A DNA stretch of 64,000 nucleotides from positions 2,336,501 to 2,400,500 of the forward strand of contig NZ_CP022889.1 of NCBI RefSeq assembly GCF_002269345.1. The letters run 5' to 3'. The DNA is from Tsuneonella mangrovi (lineage in GTDB: Bacteria > Pseudomonadota > Alphaproteobacteria > Sphingomonadales > Sphingomonadaceae). The notes under the pieces were generated by a model. The model worked only from the letters and a program-made list of their open reading frames with translations. It was not told the origin of the DNA and searched no databases. This document shows, in pieces, positions 56,087 to 64,000 of the stretch (position 1 is its first letter; every line of letters starts with the position of its first letter). A program made the translations under genes and the position numbers.

Positions 56087-56467
56087 TTGCTCAAGCTCAC
56101 CTTGTGCGTCCACCGCTTGCCCTCGCTCACCCGCGAAGAATTCCAGAAGCATTGGCGGGAAAATCACGCCCCGCTGGTGCGCGCTGCGGCAGAGGCGCTG
56201 GGGATTCGCCGCTATGTCCAGTCGCACACATTCGAGCACCCGATTGCCGATGGAACTGCGCAGGCGCGCGGGATGGTGCATGGCGACGATGTCGATTTCG
56301 ACGGGCTGGCAGAATTGTGGTTCGATTCGGAAGAGGCGCTGCTCGCCGCCCGCGCCACCCCCGAGGGGCGCAAGCATGGCGCGATCCTGCTGGAAGACGA
56401 GGCGCGGTTCATTGATTTCACGCGCTCGTTCGCGTTCGTCAGCCACGAGAATGTGGTGATCGGGTGA
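56087..56467 (+). CDS. EthD-domain protein
   Basis: A protein of 126 aa of the EthD/dimeric alpha-beta barrel family. The signature is REEFQKHWRENHAPLVR, followed by YVQSHTF and DGLAELWFDSEEALLAA. Such proteins often act in catabolic operons for ethers, lactones or ketones. TTG at 56087 is the start, with AAAGGA at good spacing. The stop shares one base with the next ATG (TGATG). Confidence 0.8.
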   Translation: MLKLTLCVHRLPSLTREEFQKHWRENHAPLVRAAAEALGIRRYVQSHTFEHPIADGTAQARGMVHGDDVDFDGLAELWFDSEEALLAARATPEGRKHGAILLEDEARFIDFTRSFAFVSHENVVIG

Positions 56468-56922
56468 TGAGTGAAGCGGCGGCGAGCGAGAAACCCAAGT
56501 ACCGCGTCCCGTTCGTCGAGCGGACGGGGATGCAGCGGCTGGAGGAAGCGCGCGGGCATTCGAAGCTGCTGATGCCGCTGGGGCCGAACGAAAACCATGT
56601 CGGGGTGATGTATCTCGGCGCGTTTACCGTGCTGGCCGAAGCGGTGGCGGCAGGGCCGGGGATATCGATTCTCGACACCGCGAAGTACTTCCCGATCATC
56701 AAGGATATCGCGGTCGACTTCCACCGTATGGCGGCAAGCGACGTGACCGCCGAATATACCCTGTCCGATGCCGAGATGGACGGCCTGCTGGCCGATCTCG
56801 AGCGCAAGGGCAGCGCGACTTACGTTGCCGAAGTGCCGATGCTGGATGCAGGCGGCACGGTGGTCGCCACAGGGCGGGTGACGGTCAAGCTGCTGTCGCA
56901 CGACTGGAAGAAGCCGGACTGA
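56467..56922 (+). CDS. Hotdog-fold thioesterase-like protein (DUF4442)
   Basis: A protein of 151 aa with the hotdog pattern PNENHVGVMYLGAFTVLAEA on the central helix and AVDFHRMAASDVTAEYTL on a strand. The family includes PaaI/YiiD-like thioesterases. It is coupled to the EthD gene, so both probably serve the same catabolic route, but the substrate is unknown. A GTG one codon earlier is the alternative start. Confidence 0.75.
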   Translation: MSEAAASEKPKYRVPFVERTGMQRLEEARGHSKLLMPLGPNENHVGVMYLGAFTVLAEAVAAGPGISILDTAKYFPIIKDIAVDFHRMAASDVTAEYTLSDAEMDGLLADLERKGSATYVAEVPMLDAGGTVVATGRVTVKLLSHDWKKPD

Positions 56923-56954
56923 AGGCAAATGACGAAACACGAGGAGAGCGATCG

Positions 56955-57362
56955 ATGACCACCCCCAAGACCGGCGGCTGCCTGTGCGGCGCAGTGCGCT
57001 ACAGCTTTACCGGCGAACCGCTGATGCAGGCGGTGTGCCACTGCAAGAACTGCCAGCGCCAATCGGGCAGCGGGTGGTCGATGCTGGTCGGCCTGCCCAA
57101 GGCGGCGGTCGAGATCGAGGGCGAAGTAACCACCTACACCGATCACGGCACCAGCGGCGACGAGGTCTACCGCCAGTTCTGCCCGACCTGCGGATCGCCG
57201 GTGTTTACCCGCGTGCCCTCGCAGCCGGACATGATCTTCATCAAAGCCGGCACGTTCGACGATACATCGGACTTCGCCCCGCAAATCCAGTTCTGGACCG
57301 CGAGCAAGCAGGACTGGATCGAGCTGGAAGGCGTCCCCGGCGTCCCCGGGAACCCGGGCTAG
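56955..57362 (+). CDS. GFA-family (CENP-V/Gfa-like) zinc protein
   Basis: A protein of 135 aa with the zinc cysteines of the glutathione-dependent formaldehyde-activating family: GGCLCGAVRY, CHCKNCQRQSGS and FCPTCGSPVFTR. The end has ASKQDWIELEGVP, also a family feature. True formaldehyde activity has been questioned for the family. AGGAGAGCG precedes the ATG. It lies 32 bp after the hotdog gene. Confidence 0.88.
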   Translation: MTTPKTGGCLCGAVRYSFTGEPLMQAVCHCKNCQRQSGSGWSMLVGLPKAAVEIEGEVTTYTDHGTSGDEVYRQFCPTCGSPVFTRVPSQPDMIFIKAGTFDDTSDFAPQIQFWTASKQDWIELEGVPGVPGNPG

Positions 57363-57384
57363 GGCATTCCTGCCGCAAGGGCGC

Positions 57385-58122
57385 TCAACGCTTCACCCAG
57401 CTCTTGGCCTGCTCCAGTTCAGCCAGCGGGAAGGCGTGGAACGCGAACGGCATCAGCGGCGAAAGCAGGCGGCCCGCCTTGGCGATCCAGCCGATGTCGG
57501 TCACCAGCGCACAGCGTTCGAACGCGATCGGGTGGCGTATACCCAGCTTGAGGTCCTCCCACGCGGCATGGCCCGAGTATCCGATGAAGTCGTCGTCGAG
57601 TACCACCAGGCACTTGATGTGGTCGTGCACCTTGAGCTTTTCCTCGACCAGCGGGACGAGCGTATCGGCATAGTCCTGCGCGGTGATGACCCCCACCGCG
57701 CGCAGGGCGATGACGTCGCGCGGGAGCCCGTCGATCAACTCGAAGCGTCCGGGATCGTCAGCCTCACTGCGGGCCCACGCCTTCGCTTCGTCGAGGCGGC
57801 TGGCGGGAAAATGGCGGACCTTGGCGGAAACGAAGCGGTCGGCGATCTCCGGCCCGAGCGAGAGCAGCGCCGAATCGCCGACGATCGCGACTTTGCGCAC
57901 GACCTTGCCGTGAACCTTCACGAACTCGAAGTGCCGCGCCATCGCGCCCAACCCCTCCCAGTGCGGCAGGTGGTCGAGCACGATCACGAGGTTGGGGACC
58001 TTGTCGGTCTCGTTGATCCGGGTGTCGACAATATCGGCCAGCGTATCGAAGTCGCTCTGGCTGAGCGCCCCATGCGGCGACAGGACCACGAAGTCCGGGT
58101 CAGAGGTGTCGATGTCGATCAT
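57385..58122 (-). CDS. Tandem SpoIIAA-like (STAS) domain protein
   Basis: A protein of 245 aa built of two SpoIIAA-like domains. Each has the family pattern: DLHIVLDHLPHWEG-type (LVIVLDHLPHWEGLGAMARH; CLVVLDDDFIGYSGHAAWED) followed by VAIVGDSALLSLG and CALVTDIGWIAKAG, and ends KVRHFPASRLDEAKAW or AFHAFPLAELEQAKSWV. These domains are lipid-binding in one known case. ATG at 58122 has AGGAG upstream. Confidence 0.8.
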   Translation of the reverse strand: MIDIDTSDPDFVVLSPHGALSQSDFDTLADIVDTRINETDKVPNLVIVLDHLPHWEGLGAMARHFEFVKVHGKVVRKVAIVGDSALLSLGPEIADRFVSAKVRHFPASRLDEAKAWARSEADDPGRFELIDGLPRDVIALRAVGVITAQDYADTLVPLVEEKLKVHDHIKCLVVLDDDFIGYSGHAAWEDLKLGIRHPIAFERCALVTDIGWIAKAGRLLSPLMPFAFHAFPLAELEQAKSWVKR

Positions 58123-58269
58123 GGCAAACTCCTTTGCGAGCATGTCTCAATCTATGCCGCTGCGGCGGCGATGTCATTGATCGAGGTCAACGGGCACAGG
58201 GCGTTCGGACTGACCGGGCCACGCTGAACCTGCCGCATTGGCGGGGTTGGCAAATGGCGCAGGCAGGCT

Positions 58270-58845
58270 ATGCCCGCGGACATGAGCCTGATCGTCGGAA
58301 TTGGCGGAACCACGCGCCCGGATAGCAGCACCGAGCAGGCGCTGCGCCTTGCTTGCAGCGAGGCCGAGCGCGCGGGCGATGAGGTGCGGATTTTCGATGG
58401 CAGCTATATGACTTCGCTGCCGTTCTACCACGGACCCGGCTGGACGCCGGATTCGGGGCGCGAAATGGTCGATGCGATCCGCGACTGTGATGCGCTGGTG
58501 ATCGCGTCACCGGGCTATCACGGCACGATCTCCGGCGTGCTCAAGAATGCGCTCGATTATATCGAGGAACTGGCCGGAGACGAACGGATTTACCTCCACG
58601 ATCGACCGGTCGGGCTGATCGTCACGGCGCACGGGCACCAGGCAGCGGTGACGGCGATGATTACGCTCCGCACGATCGTTCACGCCTTGCGCGGCTGGCC
58701 CACGCCGTTCGGTGCGGCGCTGCGGATCGGGCCCGATACGTTCGATGATGCCGGGAGCTGTGTCGATCCAGAGGTCGCCAAGCAACTGCGGATCGTCGGA
58801 GAGCAGGTGCGGTTCGTGTTTTCGCAAGGCCGCGCAGAGGGTTAG
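58270..58845 (+). CDS. NAD(P)H-dependent FMN reductase
   Basis: A flavodoxin-like reductase of 191 aa. The FMN-binding signature is SPGYHGTISGVLKNALDYIE, and the phosphate loop is IGGTTRPDSSTEQAL near the N-terminus. Such enzymes supply FMNH2 or reduce quinones and chromate; the role here is unknown. Start ATG 58270 or 58282. It converges on clpS. Confidence 0.85.
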   Translation: MPADMSLIVGIGGTTRPDSSTEQALRLACSEAERAGDEVRIFDGSYMTSLPFYHGPGWTPDSGREMVDAIRDCDALVIASPGYHGTISGVLKNALDYIEELAGDERIYLHDRPVGLIVTAHGHQAAVTAMITLRTIVHALRGWPTPFGAALRIGPDTFDDAGSCVDPEVAKQLRIVGEQVRFVFSQGRAEG

Positions 58846-58870
58846 GCGCTACGGAATTGGGGACTGGCCG

Positions 58871-59266
58871 TCAGGCCTTCTCGAGCGTGCATTGTAGCGG
58901 GTGCTGGTTCTCGCGCGCGAAATCCATCACCTGGTTCACCTTGGTCTCTGCAACTTCATAGGGAAACACGCCGCAAACCCCGACCCCGCGCTGGTGAACG
59001 TGGAGCATCACCCGCGTTGCCTGCTCCAGGTCCATGCGGAAGAACCGCTTGAGCACGATCACCACGAATTCCATCGGGGTATAATCGTCGTTGAGCATCA
59101 GCACCTTGTACTGGCTCGGCTTCTTGGGCTTGGCCTTGGTCTTGGTGGCAATGCCGACTTCGCCGTCGGTACCCAGCGTATCGTCGCTGTCGTCGCCCTC
59201 GTCGGCAGCGCGGACAGCTGCGCCGCGGCGGGTCGGGTCAAAGGCAAGGCGGTGCTGGGACATCAT
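58871..59266 (-). CDS. clpS: ATP-dependent Clp protease adaptor ClpS
   Basis: Adaptor that delivers N-degron substrates to ClpAP; 131 aa. Core motifs are [38 protein letters not shown] and [16 protein letters not shown]. An N-terminal extension of about 45 residues is acidic then Lys-rich. ATG at 59266 (a second ATG is at 59263) is chosen. The clpA gene is not downstream; it must lie elsewhere. Confidence 0.93.
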   Translation of the reverse strand: MMSQHRLAFDPTRRGAAVRAADEGDDSDDTLGTDGEVGIATKTKAKPKKPSQYKVLMLNDDYTPMEFVVIVLKRFFRMDLEQATRVMLHVHQRGVGVCGVFPYEVAETKVNQVMDFARENQHPLQCTLEKA

Positions 59267-59352
59267 GGTCCGCAATATCGTATGCAATCGGGCGAGGGCA
59301 AGATGCGAGAGCGAAGATGCACTCTCGCTGGTTAATTCCCCGCAAACGCGAA

Positions 59353-59382
59353 CGGGCCGGACGGTTTGCACCGTCCGGCCCG
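59353..59382 (-). terminator. Strong hairpin downstream of phasin gene
   Basis: A perfect 12-bp stem (CGGGCCGGACGG / CCGTCCGGCCCG) with a six-base loop lies between the phasin stop and clpS. It probably terminates the phasin transcript, although no T-run follows. Confidence 0.6.
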
Positions 59383-59432
59383 CCGGGACCGCAGCCGGGC
59401 TAGAGAGGAGACCCGGCTGACGTTTGATCGGG

Positions 59433-60200
59433 TCAGGCGACCTTCGAGAACTTCTCGGCAGCCAGGCTCATGCGGCTCGAGATCGGCGCGAACGCGTCGT
59501 TGGCGAGCTTCATGGTGGCTTCGGCGTTCTTCGAGTAGTGCGCAACCGCAGCGTCGAAGTTGCGGCGGGCGATCTCGCCCTGCAGCTTGAACAGGTCGGT
59601 CGGGCTCTTGATGCCGGCGAACGCCTTCATGTCGGCAGTGGCGGTTTCGTAGGCCGACTTGGCAGCTTCGACTTCGCCGCGCGCCATGTCCTGCACGCCG
59701 CTGGCGAGGATCTTGGTCGACTCGACGGTCGCGTCGAAATTGCCCTTGCTGAACTCGGCGACGTCGGTCGCGTAGGTCTTGGCCTTTTCGAAGCCGGCCT
59801 TCGCCTTGGTCTGCAGGTCGGCAGCGGCTTCCTTGACGGTCTTGGTGAAATCGGTGGTCTTGGTCATGATGGCTTCCTTGGGATTGAATACGGTGGGCTT
59901 GCTGGTCGTGACGGGTTTAGGAGCGGCGGCTGCCTTCTTGGCGGGGGCCTTGGCGGCTGGCTTGGCAGCAACCTTCTTTGCAGCGGGCTTCTTGAGTGCA
60001 GCCTTTTTCGCGGCGACCTTCTTCACGGTCTTGGCCGGAACCTTCTTGGCGACCGGCGCAGCTTTGGCGGCGGCGGCCTTTGCAGGGGCAGAGGCGACTG
60101 CCTTCTTGGCTGCCACTTCCTTGGCCGCTTCAGCGTAGGCTTTCTCGGCTGCGGCGTCCGCTTTCAGCTCTTCAGTCTTCGGATCGGTGGCATTGGCCAT
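59433..60200 (-). CDS. Phasin with Ala/Lys-rich N-terminal half
   Basis: Protein of PHA granule surfaces, 255 aa. The C-terminal half is a phasin-2 domain ([40 protein letters not shown]). The first 105 residues are almost entirely Ala, Lys, Pro and Val in AAKK-type repeats, resembling histone H1 and PhaM-like DNA-binding tails. This suggests coupling of granules to DNA. AGGAG precedes the ATG. Its promoter is bracketed by two inverted 19-bp repeats. phaC lies upstream. Confidence 0.88.
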   Translation of the reverse strand: MANATDPKTEELKADAAAEKAYAEAAKEVAAKKAVASAPAKAAAAKAAPVAKKVPAKTVKKVAAKKAALKKPAAKKVAAKPAAKAPAKKAAAAPKPVTTSKPTVFNPKEAIMTKTTDFTKTVKEAAADLQTKAKAGFEKAKTYATDVAEFSKGNFDATVESTKILASGVQDMARGEVEAAKSAYETATADMKAFAGIKSPTDLFKLQGEIARRNFDAAVAHYSKNAEATMKLANDAFAPISSRMSLAAEKFSKVA

Positions 60201-60213
60201 CGCACTTCGCTCC

Positions 60214-60280
60214 TATGTTGCACTGCACAAAATAAGCCTCGCAAGCGCGAAGTCAAGCATTTTTTGTGCAGTGCAACATA
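60214..60280 (-). promoter_or_regulatory. Phasin promoter flanked by inverted 19-bp operator copies
   Basis: TATGTTGCACTGCACAAAA (60214-60232) and its exact reverse complement (60262-60280) enclose 29 bp. On the minus strand a -35 TTGACT (60256-60251) and -10 TATTTT (60234-60229) with 16-bp spacing lie between and into them. One copy covers the start-point region and the other lies just upstream of -35. PhaR-type repression is a likely explanation. Confidence 0.7.
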
Positions 60281-60332
60281 AGTAGGAAACGGTTCGTCGC
60301 ACCCGCCATTTGTGCAGCGCGGAGCCAGTACG

Positions 60333-62195
60333 CTAGCGGGTCTTCACATAGCGCCCCGGTGCGTCCTCGATCACAGTGTCCTTTTTGCTTCCACCCGGCA
60401 CGCGCCTTCCCTTGGCCTTGACGCGCGTGGCATCGAGTCCTTCGAGCCAGCCGAGCCAGTGCGGCCACCAGCTGCCGGGATGCTCCTCGGCCCCCTCGAT
60501 GAATTCGGCGAGAGAATTCGCATGGCTGTCGCCGGTCCAGTACTGGTACTTGCCTGCAGCGGGCGGGTTGACCACCCCCGCGATGTGGCCGGAACCTGCG
60601 AGCAGGAAGGTGGTTGGCCCACGCACGTGGCGGGTCATGCGCCACACGCTTTCAGCGGGGGCAATGTGATCCTCGCGACCGGCCTGGATGTAGATCGGGG
60701 TTTCGATCCGGGTCAGGTCGATCGGCGTGCCGTCGGCAGACATGCTGTCGGGCACGACCAGCCGGTTGTCGCGGTAAAGATCGCGCAAGTAGTCATTATG
60801 CCATTTCGATGGCAGGTTGGTAACGTCGCCGTTCCAGTGGAGCAGGTCGAATGCCGGATAGTCTTCGCCCAACAGGTAGTTGTTGACCACGTAGTTCCAG
60901 ATCAGGTCGCGCCCGCGGAGCATGTTGAAGGTAGCGGCGAGATAGCGCCCATCGAGATAGCCTTCGGGCGAAAGCTTGCCGATCATGTCGAGCTGGCCGT
61001 CGTCGATGAAATGCTTGAGCTCGCCGGCTTTCTCGAAGTCGACCTGCGCAGTGAAGAAGGTCGCGCTGCGGACCTTGTCGGCCTCTCCGCGCCGGGCAAG
61101 GATCGCCAGCGTCGCGGCGAGCGTGGTGCCCGCCACGCAATAGCCGATCGTGTGGACCGACGGGACATCGAGCCTTTCGCGCACGTGGTCGATCGCATCG
61201 ATCTGGGCGCGGATGTAATCGTCCCACACCACGTCCTTCATGCTCGCGTCGGCCGATTTCCAGCTGACCACGAACGTGCTGATCCCCTGGTCGAGCGCCC
61301 ATTTGATGAAGCTCTTCTTTGGTGTCAGGTCGAGGATGTAGAAGCGGTTGATCCATGGCGGGAAGATCACCAGCGGCACGTCGAGCACCGTCTCGGTGGT
61401 CGGAGTGTACTGGATCAACTGGTAGAGCGGGGTTTCGTGGACCACTTTGCCGGGGGTCGCGGCAATGTTTTCGCCCAGCTTGAACGCTCCCGAATCGGTG
61501 TGGCTGAGTTGGCCGCGCTTCAGGTCCTCGATCAGGTGCCCCATTCCCTTGACGAGATTCTCGCCCTTCGTTTCGATCGTGCGCTGGAGCACCACCGGGT
61601 TGGTCAGCACGAAGTTGTCGGGACTCATCGCCTCGACCAGCGCGCGGGTTGCGAAGGTCAGTTGCTCCTTCTTCTCGGGATCGACTCCCTGCACGTCGTC
61701 GGCTGCCTGCACGAGGTATTCTGCCAGCATCAGGTAGATCTGGTGGAGCAGCGCGAACGCCGGATGGTTGCGCCACGCAGGATCAGAGAACCGCCGGTCC
61801 TTGCGCGGCAGCTCGGGTTCTTGCTGCTGTTTGCCGCCCAGCGCCGAGCCGAGCACGCCCTGCCACAACTTCAGCCCGTCCTGAGCGAACTTCTGTGCCG
61901 AACCGGGATCGAATGTTGCCGATTTGGCCCACCCTTGCGACATCAGCATGAACTGGGCCGGATCGATGGGTGGCGATTGGGTTGTGGTTTCGCGCGCCTT
62001 TTCGGTCACGAATTCGAGCCACATTGCCTGCAGCTTCTGTGCAGTCCCGGCCCATTCGCCGATCTCGTTCCAGTTTTGCAGCGGGGAAGGGGCTCCACCC
62101 GGCAGAATTTGGCCCCACAACTCGCGCATCGCTTCGCCTTGCATGTCGAAGAATGCAGCGAACGGGTCGGTCTGGTTGCTCGTGTCGTCGGCCAT
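60333..62195 (-). CDS. phaC: Class I polyhydroxyalkanoate synthase
   Basis: Polymerises hydroxyacyl-CoA into PHA; 620 aa, a usual class I length. The lipase-like box with nucleophile Cys is GYCVAGTT near residue 350. The catalytic Asp lies in GREDHIAPAESVWR and His in AGSGHIAGVVNPP. ATG at 62195 has GAGGTG upstream; nine extra codons upstream are unlikely. It precedes the phasin gene, and is divergent from the aminotransferase. Confidence 0.94.
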   Translation of the reverse strand: MADDTSNQTDPFAAFFDMQGEAMRELWGQILPGGAPSPLQNWNEIGEWAGTAQKLQAMWLEFVTEKARETTTQSPPIDPAQFMLMSQGWAKSATFDPGSAQKFAQDGLKLWQGVLGSALGGKQQQEPELPRKDRRFSDPAWRNHPAFALLHQIYLMLAEYLVQAADDVQGVDPEKKEQLTFATRALVEAMSPDNFVLTNPVVLQRTIETKGENLVKGMGHLIEDLKRGQLSHTDSGAFKLGENIAATPGKVVHETPLYQLIQYTPTTETVLDVPLVIFPPWINRFYILDLTPKKSFIKWALDQGISTFVVSWKSADASMKDVVWDDYIRAQIDAIDHVRERLDVPSVHTIGYCVAGTTLAATLAILARRGEADKVRSATFFTAQVDFEKAGELKHFIDDGQLDMIGKLSPEGYLDGRYLAATFNMLRGRDLIWNYVVNNYLLGEDYPAFDLLHWNGDVTNLPSKWHNDYLRDLYRDNRLVVPDSMSADGTPIDLTRIETPIYIQAGREDHIAPAESVWRMTRHVRGPTTFLLAGSGHIAGVVNPPAAGKYQYWTGDSHANSLAEFIEGAEEHPGSWWPHWLGWLEGLDATRVKAKGRRVPGGSKKDTVIEDAPGRYVKTR

Positions 62196-62323
62196 CGGCG
62201 GCACCTCGCGAATCTTGCGCAACTATCTTTGCATGATCGGCTGTTTCGCCGCAAAGAAATATCGCATATGGCGATGCCTACCCGGCGGCATGGTGCCCCG
62301 GGCCTAGCCAGAACCTGGGAAAG

Positions 62324-63523
62324 ATGGACGACGAATTCTACCGCATCAAGCGCTTGCCGCCCTATGTCATCGCCGAAGTCAACGGGATGCGCGCGGCCGC
62401 TCGAGCGGCGGGCAAGGACATCATCGACCTGGGCATGGGCAACCCCGACCTGCCGCCGCCCGATCATGTGATCGACAAGCTGTGCGAGGTCGCACGCAAA
62501 CCCGATGCACATGGCTATTCGCAGTCGAAAGGCATCCCCGGTTTGCGTCGTGCGCAGGCGAACTACTACGCTAACCGCTTCGGGGTCGAGCTTGATCCGG
62601 AAAGCGAAGTCGTGGTCACGATGGGCTCGAAGGAAGGGCTCGCCAGCCTCGCAACCGCGATCACCGCGCCGGGCGATGTCGTGCTGGCGCCCAACCCGAG
62701 CTACCCGATTCACACTTTCGGGTTCATCATTGCCGGGGCGACGATCCGCTCGGTGCCGACCACGCCCGACGAAAATTACTGGCGCAGCCTCGACAAGGCG
62801 ATGCACTTCACCGTGCCGCGCCCGAGCGTGCTTGTGGTCAATTATCCCTCCAACCCGACCGCCGAGGTGGTCGACCTGGCGTTCTACGAGCGGCTGGTCG
62901 CGTGGGCGAAGGAGAACGAGGTCTGGATCCTGTCCGACCTCGCCTATTCGGAGCTTTACTACGACGGCAATCCGACCCCTTCGATCATGCAGGTCAAGGG
63001 GGCGAAGGATGTCGCGGTCGAATTCACTTCGTTGTCCAAGACCTATTCGATGGCCGGCTGGCGAATGGGCTTTGCAGTCGGCAACAAGCATTTGATTGCG
63101 GCGATGACGCGGGTGAAGTCGTACTTGGACTACGGCGCGTTCACTCCGATCCAGGCAGCAGCCTGTGCGGCGCTCAATGGCCCGCAGGATATCGTCGAGA
63201 AGAACCGCAACCTCTATCACAAGCGGCGAGACGTGATGGTCGAGGCGTTCGGCCGCGCCGGATGGGATATCCCGCCGCCGCCCGCAAGCATGTTCGCCTG
63301 GGCGCCTCTGCCGCCGGCGCTCAGGGACATGGGCAGCCTCGAGTTCTCCAAGCAGCTCCTCACTCACGCCGAAGTCGCGGTTGCCCCAGGGGTCGGATAT
63401 GGCGAGGACGGCGAAGGCTATGTGCGGATCGCGCTGGTCGAGAACGAGCAGCGCTTGCGCCAGGCCGCACGCAATGTGAAGCGCTACTTCCAGTCGCTGG
63501 GGATCAACAGCTCGGCAGCTTGA
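62324..63523 (+). CDS. Class I aminotransferase (alanine/aspartate type, AlaC-like)
   Basis: PLP-dependent aminotransferase of 399 aa. The Schiff-base lysine is in SLSKTYSMAGWRMG near residue 239, and the PLP-binding segments YPSNPTAEVVD and SDLAYSELYYDG are present. Overall it is closest in feel to AlaC/YfdZ, which makes alanine from pyruvate and glutamate, but the substrate is inferred. It is divergent from phaC. Confidence 0.85.
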   Translation: MDDEFYRIKRLPPYVIAEVNGMRAAARAAGKDIIDLGMGNPDLPPPDHVIDKLCEVARKPDAHGYSQSKGIPGLRRAQANYYANRFGVELDPESEVVVTMGSKEGLASLATAITAPGDVVLAPNPSYPIHTFGFIIAGATIRSVPTTPDENYWRSLDKAMHFTVPRPSVLVVNYPSNPTAEVVDLAFYERLVAWAKENEVWILSDLAYSELYYDGNPTPSIMQVKGAKDVAVEFTSLSKTYSMAGWRMGFAVGNKHLIAAMTRVKSYLDYGAFTPIQAAACAALNGPQDIVEKNRNLYHKRRDVMVEAFGRAGWDIPPPPASMFAWAPLPPALRDMGSLEFSKQLLTHAEVAVAPGVGYGEDGEGYVRIALVENEQRLRQAARNVKRYFQSLGINSSAA

Positions 63524-63602
63524 ACCGTCCCTGGCGGTCGGACGGTTTGCCGATGATCGGCAGTTCGACTATGTCTGCTAATCAGGAATGTAGCAGAATC
63601 GC

Positions 63603-64000
63603 ATGCCAGAACTGATCGATCGCGAACTCACCGAGCGGCAACGCGCTGTCCTGGAAGGAATTGACCGGCGCCAGCCGCTCAAGGCGATCGCTGGCGACCT
63701 CGGCATTTCCGAATCGCGCGTCAACCAGCACGTAAAGGCACTGAAGGATGCCTTCGGGGTGAACAGCCTGTCCGATCTGGTCGAGGCATGGAGGGCCGAC
63801 GAGACTTATGAGCCTTCTGTCTCCGGAGACGAACATCTTTCGGAGGCCTGCAGGAAACCTGCATGGAGAAATCCTCAGGTTCCAGATCCCGCCGGCAGCG
63901 GAGAGAACCGTCCCAGGGTCGCACCCGGGGAATTCGTTCTTTCCGACGCAGCGCCAATTGCGATCGAGGCGCCGTGGTTGGTGAAGGACGAGCCCCGGGT
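63603..64000 (+). CDS. LuxR-type HTH regulator (3' end cut by window)
   Basis: The first 132 codons are visible without a stop. The N-terminus is a LuxR/GerE-type HTH: LTERQRAVLEGIDRRQPLKA followed by IAGDLGISESRVNQHVKALK. A low-complexity linker rich in Pro, Glu and Arg follows. Here the HTH is N-terminal, unlike classical LuxR proteins where it is C-terminal. The downstream part lies outside the window. Confidence 0.7.
   Translation, partial: MPELIDRELTERQRAVLEGIDRRQPLKAIAGDLGISESRVNQHVKALKDAFGVNSLSDLVEAWRADETYEPSVSGDEHLSEACRKPAWRNPQVPDPAGSGENRPRVAPGEFVLSDAAPIAIEAPWLVKDEPR

Noticed and set aside
60312-62471. A 719-codon frame antisense to phaC
   Set aside because: High-GC shadow: composition dominated by Arg, Val, Asp and His with no motif, while phaC is complete on the other strand.

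Overview
The window is a high-GC bacterial chromosome segment. The gene content points to an alphaproteobacterium of the order Sphingomonadales, most likely an Erythrobacteraceae member. The reasons are an argS-SPOR-nagZ-scpAB-tatABC run, a crtY-crtI-crtB carotenoid operon, class I PHA synthase with an Ala/Lys-rich phasin, a Tad/Flp pilus cluster with Cpa-type genes, and a homoserine kinase of the choline-kinase fold next to ispH. The order and family are inferred from gene content and gene order, not from a marker search.

Layout. Positions 1-1.5 kb hold methylthioadenosine phosphorylase and a MarR regulator. From 1.5 to 9 kb a minus-strand Tad pilus operon reads cpaA-cpaB-cpaC-cpaD-cpaE-tadB-tadC. 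It lacks cpaF and the Flp pilin, and a strong hairpin sits where cpaF would be expected. From 9 to 23.3 kb lie core genes: a lysophospholipase-like hydrolase with an amino-acid oxidase, a YegP-like protein, rnhA-thrB-ispH, argS, a SPOR protein, nagZ, scpA-scpB, tatA-tatB-tatC and a histone-deacetylase-family amidohydrolase.

From 23,375 to 30,759 a copper-resistance island interrupts a tRNA-Gly(CCC) gene. It is bounded by 44-bp direct repeats made of the 5' part of the tRNA. It carries a CsoR-type repressor with a matching operator, a multicopper oxidase, CopB, a Cu(I)-type P-type ATPase and a membrane-anchored cytochrome c. It ends in an N-terminally deleted serine resolvase fused head to head with an N-terminally deleted tyrosine integrase, so it is probably fixed in place.

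From 30.8 to 42.8 kb lie a hydrolase, an SDR dehydrogenase, a Gdt1-like membrane protein, Dps, 6-phosphogluconolactonase, a NUDIX hydrolase, DNA polymerase IV, an MFS pump and two acyl-CoA carboxylase subunits. The biotin carboxylase gene contains an internal segment of about 0.55 kb with much lower GC. It lies directly behind the carotenoid operon (42.8-47.1 kb: crtY, crtI, a LOG-family gene, crtB). From 47 to 52.7 kb come a DUF2585 protein, a response regulator, a winged-helix regulator with a membrane protein, and two Baeyer-Villiger-type flavin monooxygenases. Three operator-like dyads precede the first monooxygenase and a perfect FNR/FixK-type box precedes the second. From 52.7 to 58.9 kb come a TPP riboswitch with thiC and a set of small metabolic genes. 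From 58.9 to 64 kb come clpS, phasin, PHA synthase, an alanine/aspartate-type aminotransferase and the start of a HTH regulator cut by the window edge. The phasin promoter is bracketed by two copies of a 19-bp inverted repeat.

I see no rRNA genes, CRISPR arrays, complete insertion sequences or prophage structural genes. The most unusual items are the regulatory architectures (phasin promoter, triple dyad, FNR box), the mosaic carboxylase gene, and the tRNA island that restores the 5' rather than the 3' half of its target.
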